In this document: piece after piece, positions 42,854 to 49,701 of the stretch
Layout: every line of letters begins with the position of its first letter
Position numbering within the stretch: the stretch's first letter is position 1
Notes under the pieces: model-generated
What the model was told of the DNA's origin: nothing
Seen by the model: the letters and a program-made list of their open reading frames with translations, nothing else
Database searches by the model: none
From: DATFTF01 sp963825175
Lineage (GTDB): Bacteria > Acidobacteriota > Thermoanaerobaculia > UBA5066 > Gp7-AA6
Length of the DNA: 64,000 nt
NCBI GenBank assembly: GCA_963825175.1
Contig: CAWGSA010000002.1
Span: forward strand, 2,046,001 to 2,110,000
Direction: 5' to 3'
Program-made: the position numbers and the translations under genes

Positions 42854-43903
42854 TTACATGACGAGCTCGGGGTGTGGATTGGGCCCGAACGGGGACGAAG
42901 CCAGACGCATCGCGGCCGCGGCGTAGGCCCAGAGACTCTCCGGCGGCGGCGCGTTTTCGGGCGGCGCGCCGTCCGGCCTCTGGGGGCCCGCCGTTCCCGT
43001 CCGGACGTACTTGCCGATCACGGTGGCCGTGCCTCCGGGCTCGTGGTCGGACTTGGGAATCGTCCGGCTGAATTCGCCCACCAACAGGACCACCACGTTG
43101 CGCCCCGGCAGGGCGAGGGTTCGATCGAGAAACGTGGACAAGGAAGGGACGATGGGCGCCATGACGGCGCGCGCCTCCACTCCCGCGTCGTCTTCGTGGG
43201 TATCGAACTGGCGGTCGGCCCGTCCGGTATAGGCCGGCTGCGCGAAAACGACGCCGGCTCCACCGTGGAGCAGCAGCTCGACCGCGGCGAACGTCGACCG
43301 CTGGTCCCGCACATCCGCGGCGTCGGCCGAAATCCCGTACGCGGCGCGCACCTCCGGGGGGCGGCGGGTGTCGAGTCCGTGCGCGATCCGAGCGAGATCC
43401 GTCACGCGTTCGAGCCAGACGCCGTCCTCGGGCTGCGGCGTCCCGGAGACCCCCACCGGCAGGCCGAGATTGTTGACGATGGCGCATCGGATCGGCGCCG
43501 GGGGAAGCAAGGTCGCCATTCGGAGGAGCTGACTGCGCGAGCCGGCCTCCAGCACCGCGGCGCGCGCATGCTCGTGGGGCCGGACCACGCCGTGTCGAAA
43601 GTTGATCGAGGCCATGTGGGCGCGGGCCCGCGCCGGCAGCGCGCCGAACGAGGCGGCATCGACGTACAGGCCGTTTCCGAGGTCGCTCACGTTCCCCGGC
43701 GCGACGCCGAACGCCCCGCATGCCAGGAACGAACGCGCGCTCTGGAACAGCCCGGCCGGCCCTCCGTTGAGCCAGAACACGACGAGCGCCGGCCGCTCCG
43801 GCTCCGGCGTGGGAAAGGCTCGAGCCCACTTGCCAAGCGCCAGCGCCCCGGCCGCGGCCGCTCCTCTGCCAAGCGCCGCCCTGCGCGTGATCGTATCGGT
43901 CAT
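42854..43903 (-). CDS. DUF1501 domain protein with Tat signal
   Basis: 349 residues: twin-arginine signal TDTITRRAALGRGAAAAGAL, then LVVFWLNGGPAGLFQSARSF, FRHGVVRPHEHARAAVLEAG and VVVLLVGEFSRTIPKSDHEP, which match DUF1501/sulfatase-like proteins of Planctomycetota, Acidobacteriota and relatives. Family members are often paired with DUF1800 or cytochrome genes; none is seen here. Probably a periplasmic hydrolase. It is divergent from a LysR gene, which may regulate it. Confidence 0.82.
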   Translation of the reverse strand: MTDTITRRAALGRGAAAAGALALGKWARAFPTPEPERPALVVFWLNGGPAGLFQSARSFLACGAFGVAPGNVSDLGNGLYVDAASFGALPARARAHMASINFRHGVVRPHEHARAAVLEAGSRSQLLRMATLLPPAPIRCAIVNNLGLPVGVSGTPQPEDGVWLERVTDLARIAHGLDTRRPPEVRAAYGISADAADVRDQRSTFAAVELLLHGGAGVVFAQPAYTGRADRQFDTHEDDAGVEARAVMAPIVPSLSTFLDRTLALPGRNVVVLLVGEFSRTIPKSDHEPGGTATVIGKYVRTGTAGPQRPDGAPPENAPPPESLWAYAAAAMRLASSPFGPNPHPELVM

Positions 43904-43978
43904 GTGCCGCCCCCTTTCCGGATCGCGAGATCCTGTCGATCCGGATTGTGGGTTCCGGGGGGTTGTGAGTCCAAGATA

Positions 43979-44009
43979 TTGATTCTCTCAAAGCGATCAG
44001 AAATACTTA
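43979..44009 (+). promoter_or_regulatory. Putative promoter of the LysR gene
   Basis: TTGATT at 43979-43984 and AATACT (about 44002-44007) with 17-bp spacing, or TACTTA with 19. The -10 ends about 6-8 nt before the ATG, so the LysR mRNA may be leaderless. This is the most AT-rich part of the 111-bp divergent region and would also hold the LysR binding site. Confidence 0.4.
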
Positions 44010-44014
44010 TAGAC

Positions 44015-44968
44015 ATGGAGCTCCGCCATCTGCGCTACTTCCTGGCGGTGGCCGACGCGATGAGCTTCACCGCGGCCGCGCAGAGGCTTCGGGTGGCGCA
44101 GCCCGCCCTCTCCATGCAGATCCGAGCGCTCGAACGCGAGCTCGGCGTCACGCTGGTGGATCGCGGCGCCCGCACGCGAGGATTGACCGAGGCCGGAAAC
44201 CGATTCGCCGTCCGCGCCCGACGCATCCTCCTCGAGGCGGAGGACGCGTGCGATGAGATGGCCGGCCTGGCCGGGGCGCGCCGCGGGAAGGTTCGTTTCG
44301 GATCCGCGCTCCAGTCGCTGACGGAGGGGCGGGTGGCCGGCCTCCTGGCCAGGTTTCATCGAGTGCACCCCGGATTGCGCGTCGCCTTTCGCGAGGCCCA
44401 TACGCGGCCGCTGCTCGATCTGCTCAGTCAAGGCCGGCTCGATCTCGCGCTGGTGCACCTGGGCGGGAGCGAGGACGCGGCGGGCCTGCGAGTCGATTTT
44501 GCGAGGAACACGGTCGAGATCGAGCGTCTCTACGAAGAGCCGCTGGTCCTGGCTGTCAGCCCGCGCCACCGGCTGGCGAGCCGCGGCTCGGTCCGCTGGA
44601 CGGAGCTGGCGGGGGAGGAGCTGGTGTCCTTCGGCGCCGGGTCGACCGTGCGCGAGCTGGTCGCCGGCGCCGCGCGAGAGGCCGGCGTGCATCTGCATTC
44701 GCCGATCGTCGCCGCCAATCTGGGCACTGTGCGCGCTCTGGTTTCCGCGGGCCTCGGAGTCGCCGTCCTTCCATCGACGGCCCTCGAACTGCCCGGACCG
44801 CCGCTCAAGGGCCTGCGCCTGACGCAGCCGCGGTTGACGCGCACGGTGGCCCTGGCCCGCAATACGGCGCGCTACGAGAGCCCCGCGGGCCGCGTCCTGA
44901 CGGACTTTCTGAGGGAGGGCCTGCGTCCGGAGCGCAACTCCGGACGACCCGGCCCGCGGCGGACATGA
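44015..44968 (+). CDS. LysR family transcriptional regulator
   Basis: 317 residues: N-terminal winged helix MELRHLRYFLAVADAMSFTA, AAQRLRVAQPALSMQIRALE, then the substrate-binding domain with FGSALQSLTEGRVAGLLARF, GRLDLALVHLGG, VLAVSPRHRLASRGSV and SAGLGVAVLPSTALEL. The frame is open 1.4 kb further upstream, antisense to other genes, but the ATG at 44015 is at the canonical LysR start. Its likely target is the divergent DUF1501 gene or itself. Confidence 0.9.
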   Translation: MELRHLRYFLAVADAMSFTAAAQRLRVAQPALSMQIRALERELGVTLVDRGARTRGLTEAGNRFAVRARRILLEAEDACDEMAGLAGARRGKVRFGSALQSLTEGRVAGLLARFHRVHPGLRVAFREAHTRPLLDLLSQGRLDLALVHLGGSEDAAGLRVDFARNTVEIERLYEEPLVLAVSPRHRLASRGSVRWTELAGEELVSFGAGSTVRELVAGAAREAGVHLHSPIVAANLGTVRALVSAGLGVAVLPSTALELPGPPLKGLRLTQPRLTRTVALARNTARYESPAGRVLTDFLREGLRPERNSGRPGPRRT

Positions 44969-44984
44969 TGCGAGCGGAGACCCG

Positions 44985-45608
44985 TCAGCGTCGCGGGAGG
45001 AGCCGGAGGGTCTGTTCGTCGAACAGCGGCTCGTCCTGGCCGACCCGCACGAACAGGACCCTGCGGGCGGAGTCGGCGGGGTGCGCTTCGAAGTACTGGA
45101 TGCCGTCGGGCGCGGTGCCCCAATCCCCGCACGGCGGATCGGGGACTTCGTTCGGATCCGCTTTTCGATCCAGTTCCTTCTGGTAGGACCGGTCGGGCAC
45201 GAAGGTGAAGCGCCGGACACCGGCGGGTGGGCTGCCCTCGCGGTAGGGAGCGAGCACGCATCGCGCGGCGATTTCCGCGGGCGTTCGCTCGGTGAGGAGG
45301 CGCCGCACGCCCGACTGCGCGCTCTCGCCGGGCTTCAGGTCGAAGACCTCGACCAGCGGATCGGGCTCGCCGCCGTCGGAGTAGCGGATCGCCAGGGACC
45401 GGTGGTGGAAGAGGAAGTCGATCTTGCGGAACCCGAAGTCGCAGCGCTGAACCCAGGCTTCCAGGCCGACCTGGGCGTCGGACGCCTTTTCCCACGAGCA
45501 GCCTTTGACCGGCGCACGCGAGGGGCGGTCCTGCGCTCCCGCCGGCGCGCTGAAAGAGGCCGCGCAAAGGACGCCCGCCAGGAAGCCGCGCGCTGACATC
45601 GGAGTCAC
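44985..45608 (-). CDS. Secreted protein of unknown function
   Basis: 207 residues from a GTG at 45608 (ATG at 45599 is an alternative). Signal peptide SARGFLAGVLCAASFSAPAG ends near AQD. The mature part has three Cys (VKGCSWEK, VQRCDFGF, AARCVLAP) and a fourth in PDPPCGDWG, which could form disulfides, and a charged globular sequence. No domain recognised. It ends 17 bp from the convergent LysR gene. Confidence 0.65.
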   Translation of the reverse strand: MTPMSARGFLAGVLCAASFSAPAGAQDRPSRAPVKGCSWEKASDAQVGLEAWVQRCDFGFRKIDFLFHHRSLAIRYSDGGEPDPLVEVFDLKPGESAQSGVRRLLTERTPAEIAARCVLAPYREGSPPAGVRRFTFVPDRSYQKELDRKADPNEVPDPPCGDWGTAPDGIQYFEAHPADSARRVLFVRVGQDEPLFDEQTLRLLPRR

Positions 45609-45662
45609 TCGAGAGTACTCCAGGGCGAGCCCGACGGGAATGCCCGCCGCCTGCGTCGGGTT

Positions 45663-45704
45663 CGGGAAACCGAACTCGAGAAAGTCGGAACGAGAAAGTC
45701 GGAA
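45663..45704. repeat. Heptad repeat locus L (CGAGAAA-GTCGGAA dimer)
   Basis: Six 7-bp units: CGGGAAA, CCGAACT, CGAGAAA, GTCGGAA, CGAGAAA, GTCGGAA. The last four are a perfect 14-bp tandem duplication. It lies 20 bp before the redoxin gene, in the divergent leader. Confidence 0.8.
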
Positions 45705-45723
45705 ACAGTAGCGAGGAGCGCCG

Positions 45724-46647
45724 ATGAGATTCCCGCGCCCGGTTTTCCATGGACTGCTCGCCTGGCTGCTTGCGCTCGCGGCCCTGGCCCAGCCCGCCGA
45801 CGACGTCCGAATGATCCGCTACAAGATCTCGGCGGGTGACCTTCCGAGCGCCGAATCGATCCTGGAGGCCCATCGCGCCGAGAAGGGCGAGGACGCCGAT
45901 TACCTTCTGGGCCTGGCCTGGGTTGCGCGCGGGGCCGCGCTGGTGGGCGATTGGACCGCGGCCACCCGGCATGCCCAGGCCGCTCGAGCGCTGGCGGCGG
46001 GCGAGCTCGGGTCGCCGGGCGACTACGAGACCAACCGGGAAGCGGTCTATGCGCTCGGCACGGCGATCGAGGTCCAGGCCCAGACCCTGGTCGCCGCGGG
46101 AAAGAGACGCGAAGCCGTTCGATTCCTGGATCAAAGCGAGCGGGAGCAGGGGAGCGCTCCTTTCAACCTCCGGGCCCGGATCTGGAAGCGCCGAAACCAG
46201 ATCGAGCTCGTGGGACAGACGGCGCCGGAGATTCGCGCCGACGACCACGTCGGCGGCGAGGCACCGTCGCTCGAACAACTGCGCGGCAAACCGATCGTCC
46301 TCTTCTTCTGGTGGGAGTCGTGCGGCGATTGCAAGGCCCAGGCGTCCGCCTTCCGCAGGGCGGCGGAGAGGTACGGTCCCCGGGGCGTCGCCTTCCTCGC
46401 GCCCACGCGCTACTACACCGCGGACAGGGCGCAGGAGAAGGAGAAGATCGAGAAGATCTGGAAGGAGCACTATGCCGTGCCGGACTCCGTCGCGGTCCCC
46501 ATCAGCGACGCGGCGATGCTCCGGTACGGCGTCTCGGCGACTCCAACCTTCGTCTTCGTCGACCGCAAGGGCGTCGTGCGCGGTTACTCCCCGACCCGGA
46601 TGACCGAGGACCGTCTGTCGGCCGCGATCGAAGGGCTGCTGCGCTGA
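45724..46647 (+). CDS. Secreted thioredoxin-like (redoxin/TlpA) protein with helical N-domain
   Basis: 307 residues. Signal peptide VFHGLLAWLLALAALAQPAD, then a helical TPR-like region (about 25-155) and a thioredoxin fold: GQTAPEIRADDHVGGEAPSL, VLFFWWESCGDCKAQASAFR with the CxxC redox pair (CGDC), FLAPTRYYT, and the cis-Pro segment GVSATPTFVFVDRKGVVRGY. Periplasmic thiol-disulfide exchange is likely. GAGGAG lies about 5 nt before the ATG. Confidence 0.85.
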   Translation: MRFPRPVFHGLLAWLLALAALAQPADDVRMIRYKISAGDLPSAESILEAHRAEKGEDADYLLGLAWVARGAALVGDWTAATRHAQAARALAAGELGSPGDYETNREAVYALGTAIEVQAQTLVAAGKRREAVRFLDQSEREQGSAPFNLRARIWKRRNQIELVGQTAPEIRADDHVGGEAPSLEQLRGKPIVLFFWWESCGDCKAQASAFRRAAERYGPRGVAFLAPTRYYTADRAQEKEKIEKIWKEHYAVPDSVAVPISDAAMLRYGVSATPTFVFVDRKGVVRGYSPTRMTEDRLSAAIEGLLR

Positions 46648-46696
46648 CGCGGAAGTCCCTGGACGGATCCGCAGCCGCTCAAGCGCCGGGCCCCGA

Positions 46697-46834
46697 TCAG
46701 GCAGTCCAGGCCGCCGCGGTTTCCGCGACAAACGCGTCGTACGTTCGCGGCGCGTGGTGAAAGAAATTGTTTGGCCGCAGGATGATGTGGGGCACGCCCA
46801 CCGTTCCCGTTCCGCCCAACACGAGGTGCCTCAT
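46697..46834 (-). pseudogene. NmrA-like NAD(P)-binding protein, internally deleted remnant
   Basis: 45 codons: MRHLVLGGTGTVG, a normal Rossmann start for NmrA-type proteins, joins directly to VPHIILRPNNFFHH and then RTYDAFVAETAAAWTA, the usual C-terminal end of the family. A full protein has about 280 residues, so roughly 230 residues from the middle are missing while the frame is kept. Either a decayed gene or an assembly deletion. Confidence 0.5.
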
Positions 46835-46879
46835 CTTCCTGCTCCTTCTTTCCCAAGAGGTCGCCGTCTTATACGCTTT

Positions 46880-46922
46880 CCTCGCGCGGCGGGATTGGGC
46901 GCCCGCCATCCGCCGCGCGAGG
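46880..46922 (+). promoter_or_regulatory. Long inverted repeat sequestering the DinB Shine-Dalgarno site
   Basis: CCTCGCGCGGCGG (46880-46892) and its perfect 13-bp complement (46910-46922) flank a 17-nt loop. The 3' arm contains GAGG of the GAGGAG ribosome site (46919-46924), 8 nt before the ATG. A TATACG (46870-46875) just upstream could be the -10 box, placing the hairpin at the very 5' end of the mRNA. Folding would hide the ribosome site. Confidence 0.55.
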
Positions 46923-46932
46923 AGAAAAAAAG

Positions 46933-47496
46933 ATGTCCGAACCCGCCAGCGTCCCGCCGGTCGTTTCCGAAGAATTCCGAGCCTACATTGCGAAAATCCA
47001 AGCCGCGTTGGGGGAGCGCGACCCGATCGAGGTACTGCGCGAAACGCCGACTGCCCTTCGCGCCGCCCTGAAGGGCCTCACCGCCGACCAGTTCTCCGCC
47101 CGGGAGCGCCCCGGCAAGTGGTCGGTTCGCCACGTGGTGCAGCACCTGGCGGACGCCGAGCTGGTGGGGGCCTTCCGCTATCGCATGGTGCTGGCTCACG
47201 ACCGGCCGGAGCTGCCGGCCTACGACCAGGACCTGTGGGCCGATCGCCTGCGCTACGAGGAGAGCGACCCGGAGACTGCGCTCGCGCTCTTCACCGCTCT
47301 CCGGGGAGCGAACGTCGGTCTGATCACCCGCGCCACGGACGAAGAGCGCCGGCGCGCCATGCGGCACCCGGAGCGCGGCGACGAGACCCTCGAAGAGACC
47401 GCGAGGCTGTATGCCGGGCACGACATCGTCCACCGCCGCCAGATCGCGCGTATCCGCGCGGCGATCGGGGCGCCCGCGTTCGAGCCGGGCGCCTGA
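46933..47496 (+). CDS. DinB superfamily protein
   Basis: 187 residues, four-helix bundle. Seen: ALKGLTADQFSARERPGKWS, VRHVVQHLADAELVGAFRYR with the first metal-binding His, and TARLYAGHDIVHRRQIARIR with the second His pair. DinB/YfiT-type proteins are metal-dependent thiol or sugar transferases; the true substrate is usually unknown. The leader has the 13-bp inverted repeat described separately. Confidence 0.87.
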   Translation: MSEPASVPPVVSEEFRAYIAKIQAALGERDPIEVLRETPTALRAALKGLTADQFSARERPGKWSVRHVVQHLADAELVGAFRYRMVLAHDRPELPAYDQDLWADRLRYEESDPETALALFTALRGANVGLITRATDEERRRAMRHPERGDETLEETARLYAGHDIVHRRQIARIRAAIGAPAFEPGA

Positions 47497-47511
47497 GCCC
47501 GAGGGGAGGGT

Positions 47512-47529
47512 CACAATACAGATATTGTG
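47512..47529. promoter_or_regulatory. 18-bp palindrome CACAATA-CAGA-TATTGTG
   Basis: Perfect 7-bp arms and a 4-bp spacer, the best copy of the family. It lies 16 bp after the DinB stop codon and 26 bp from the 3' end of the convergent membrane protein gene. Confidence 0.55.
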
Positions 47530-47554
47530 GCCCGCTCCTCGACCGCGGAGCGAT

Positions 47555-47908
47555 TCAGGCCGGCGTCTCCGGACCCGGCGACGGCGGCGCGCACCGGCCC
47601 CGCATCGCCTTCCGGAATTCCTCGCGCTGCTCCGGCGTGAGGCTCTCGTAGCGCCGTTCCCACGCCCGGTTCCAGCCCCTCCGAACGCCGCGGCCGCCGC
47701 GCAGCCCGCCGAAAAAGATCCAGGAGAGCGCCAGGAGCCCGATCCCCTGCCAGTAGGTGATGGCCGGGAGTCCGAAGATCCGGGGCATCAACCAGTTCCA
47801 CAGGTGGAGGACGGCCTGGCCGAATCCGGCGAAGACGATCAGCACCAATACCAGAATCATGAGCATCCGCACGAGCCTGCGCACAATCATGGACTCGCGT
47901 CCCCTCAT
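47555..47908 (-). CDS. Small membrane protein coupled to an ECF sigma factor
   Basis: 117 residues with two helices (LVRMLMILVLVLIVFAGFGQ and YWQGIGLLALSWIFFGGL) and a cytoplasmic C-terminal tail (RYESLTPEQREEFRKAMRGR). Its ATG at 47908 overlaps the TGA of the sigma gene by 4 bp. The tail resembles short helical segments found in heavy-metal-sensor or anti-sigma-like proteins, but no known anti-sigma domain is visible. A partner or regulator of the sigma factor is the plausible inference. Confidence 0.72.
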   Translation of the reverse strand: MRGRESMIVRRLVRMLMILVLVLIVFAGFGQAVLHLWNWLMPRIFGLPAITYWQGIGLLALSWIFFGGLRGGRGVRRGWNRAWERRYESLTPEQREEFRKAMRGRCAPPSPGPETPA

Positions 47909-48483
47909 GGCGTTTCCCCTTTCCGAAAGTCGTCGTAGATCTCCCGCAGTCGGCCGCGCAGGTGGAGCACGGCGTAGCGTTTTCGCGAAAGCAGCGTGTT
48001 GACGTTGACGCCGGTCCGCAGCGAAAGGTCTCGAAAGCTTTCGCCGCGGACCTCGTGCGCCAGGAAGACCTCCCGCTGCTCGGGCGGCAGCTCCTCCAGA
48101 GCGTCTGCCAGCTCCTCCAACAGCAGGCCGCGGACATAGACCGCTTCCGGCCCGGCCTCCGGGGAGGGAAGCAGATCCTCGAGCCGCTGTGCCTCGGCGT
48201 CGGGAGGGCCTGAAACCTCGGCCAGGCCGGCGCTCCTCTTGCTGCGCATCAGATCGGTGATGCGGTTGCGCGCGACCCGATAGAGCCAGGCTCCCGCCCG
48301 TTCGATCGGCTGGGCCAGACGGTACGCCTCGGTGAGCTCCAGGAATGCGTCCTGCAGGACATCCTCGACGTCGAGCCAGGCCGGGACGCGGGGGCGCAGG
48401 AAACGCCGCAGGCGCGGCCCTTCGAGCTCGACCGTTGCCGAGATTCGCCGGTCGAGCTCGTCGGGATCACGGTCGGTGGTCAA
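47905..48483 (-). CDS. ECF-type RNA polymerase sigma factor
   Basis: 192 residues from a TTG at 48483, chosen because GGAGG lies 8 nt upstream; a GTG at 48498 would add five residues without a ribosome site. Region 2: RPRVPAWLDVEDVLQDAFLE, LTEAYRLAQPIERAGAWLYR and VARNRITDLMRSKR. Region 4: LADALEELPPEQREVFLAHE, RGESFRDLSLRTGVNVNTLL and SRKRYAVLHLRGRLREIY. It recruits polymerase to stress- or envelope-type promoters. Coupled to the small membrane protein. Confidence 0.9.
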   Translation of the reverse strand: MTTDRDPDELDRRISATVELEGPRLRRFLRPRVPAWLDVEDVLQDAFLELTEAYRLAQPIERAGAWLYRVARNRITDLMRSKRSAGLAEVSGPPDAEAQRLEDLLPSPEAGPEAVYVRGLLLEELADALEELPPEQREVFLAHEVRGESFRDLSLRTGVNVNTLLSRKRYAVLHLRGRLREIYDDFRKGETP

Positions 48484-48551
48484 GAGTCGTGCCTCCACAC
48501 CAGTGAAGACGGATGAGGATGCCGAATATTGTGGCGCCGGAGGTCAGGACG

Positions 48552-48929
48552 TCAGCGAGATGGGCCGGGCTTGCGGGGACGGGGCTTTTTCGCCCTGGCC
48601 GGCCCGGCCTTGCTTTTGGCGGCAGATGTGCCGCGCCAGGCCGCCGCGAGTGCGTCGGCGACGACCTTCCTCTTGGCCTTGCCCAGAAGCACGTGGGTCG
48701 CTCCCTTGCGGCCCCAACCACCGGGCACGGGCCGAAACCCTCCCGGATCGATCGCCACGAAGACCTCTTGCTCGTCGGGAGTGAGCTTGACCATTCCCCA
48801 GGCGGCGTCGGGGGCGCCGAGCGTCGCGAAGATCCTCCCCCCCACGCGGAAATCGGGGTGATTCATGTGCGCGGATTCGGTGGTGTCGGACAAGGCCAGT
48901 GCCATTTCGCGGAAGTCGTCGGCGGTCAC
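48552..48929 (-). CDS. MmcQ/YjbR family protein
   Basis: 125 residues from a GTG with GGGAGGG upstream. Seen: FREMALALSDTTESAHMNHP, DFRVGGRIFATLGAPDAAWG, MVKLTPDEQEVFVAIDPGGF and a basic C-terminal tail (KSKAGPARAKKPRPRKPGPS). The fold is CyaY-like and has been described as DNA-binding. A second member of the family is at 51494. Confidence 0.82.
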   Translation of the reverse strand: MTADDFREMALALSDTTESAHMNHPDFRVGGRIFATLGAPDAAWGMVKLTPDEQEVFVAIDPGGFRPVPGGWGRKGATHVLLGKAKRKVVADALAAAWRGTSAAKSKAGPARAKKPRPRKPGPSR

Positions 48930-48971
48930 GGGCGCCCTCCCTGCAATCGATTATGGCCCGGCCGAGTTTCC

Positions 48972-49006
48972 GGAAGGCGGAAGGGGGAAGGCGGCAGAAG
49001 GTGGAA
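48972..49006. repeat. Heptad repeat locus H (GGAAGGC family)
   Basis: GGAAGGC, GGAAGGG, GGAAGGC, GGCAGAA, GGTGGAA in 7-bp register, directly before the -10 box of the GntR gene. The reverse complement of the unit, GCCTTCC, forms locus K and the right part of locus D. Confidence 0.78.
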
Positions 49007-49016
49007 GGAGAGTGTA

Positions 49017-49022
49017 TACAAT
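49017..49022 (+). promoter_or_regulatory. TACAAT -10-like box before gntR, within TGTATACAATATCC
   Basis: TACAAT ends 7 nt before the ATG at 49030, giving a nearly leaderless mRNA. The surrounding TGTATACA is self-complementary, as in many GntR/FCD operators, so it may be the autoregulatory site. Confidence 0.45.
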
Positions 49023-49029
49023 ATCCAGT

Positions 49030-49701
49030 ATGCAAGACCTCGCCGCGGTCCGGGACCGGCCCAACATCAGTGAGGCGCTGGTCGAGGAGCTGCGGGAGTG
49101 GATCGTCGACGGCCGCCTTCCCGCGGGCGAGCGCTTAAACGAGGTGCACCTGGCCGGGCGCCTGGGCGTGAGTCGCACGCCGGTGCGCGAAGCGCTGGGC
49201 CGGCTGGCCGTGGAGGGCGCCCTCACGAGCTCCCCCCGGATCGGCTTCTCGGTCCGCCCGCTGTCGGCCCGGGAATTCGGAGAGGTCTATCCCATCCGCG
49301 CGATCCTCGATCCGGAGGCCCTCCGCCTCTCCGGCGTCCCTTCCCGGCGGCGCATCGCGCGGCTGGAGGCGTTGAACCGGGAGATCCTCGCGGCCGGGCA
49401 CACCGAGAGGGTCATCTCCCTGGACGACGCCTGGCATCTGGACCTCCTGGCCGACTGCGGCAACAGCGTCTTGATCGAGCTCATCCGCCAGTTCATGCAC
49501 CGCACGCGCCGCTACGAGATTGCCTTGATGCGGGAACGCGCGAACGTCCGGGGCGCGGCAGACGACCACAAGAAGATTCTCGCCGCGCTCTCCCGGGGCG
49601 ATCTGCCCCGCGCCTGCGAGGCTCTGCGGAAGAACCTGCAGAGCGGGACGAAACCGATTCTGGCCTGGCTCGAGGCCCGCGAGAGGATGGAGCGGCGATG
49701 A
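49030..49701 (+). CDS. GntR family transcriptional regulator (FCD subfamily)
   Basis: 223 residues. Winged helix: ISEALVEELREWIVDGRLPA, GERLNEVHLAGRLGVSRTPV and REALGRLAVEGALTSSPRIG. FCD effector domain (about 75-215) with RAILDPEALRLSG, LDDAWHLDLLADCGNSVLIE (metal-binding Asp/His) and RGAADDHKKILAALSRGD (His). Such regulators sense organic acids, usually with a metal. It overlaps the serine hydrolase gene by 4 bp, which is likely its target. Confidence 0.9.
   Translation: MQDLAAVRDRPNISEALVEELREWIVDGRLPAGERLNEVHLAGRLGVSRTPVREALGRLAVEGALTSSPRIGFSVRPLSAREFGEVYPIRAILDPEALRLSGVPSRRRIARLEALNREILAAGHTERVISLDDAWHLDLLADCGNSVLIELIRQFMHRTRRYEIALMRERANVRGAADDHKKILAALSRGDLPRACEALRKNLQSGTKPILAWLEARERMERR

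Noticed and set aside
42623..44014. Long N-terminal extension of the LysR frame
   Set aside because: It is antisense to the DUF1501 gene and the LysR fold starts exactly at the ATG at 44015.
39904..47529. 18-bp palindromes as intrinsic terminators between convergent genes
   Set aside because: Stems are short and AT-rich with no T tract; two copies lie in divergent, not convergent, regions.
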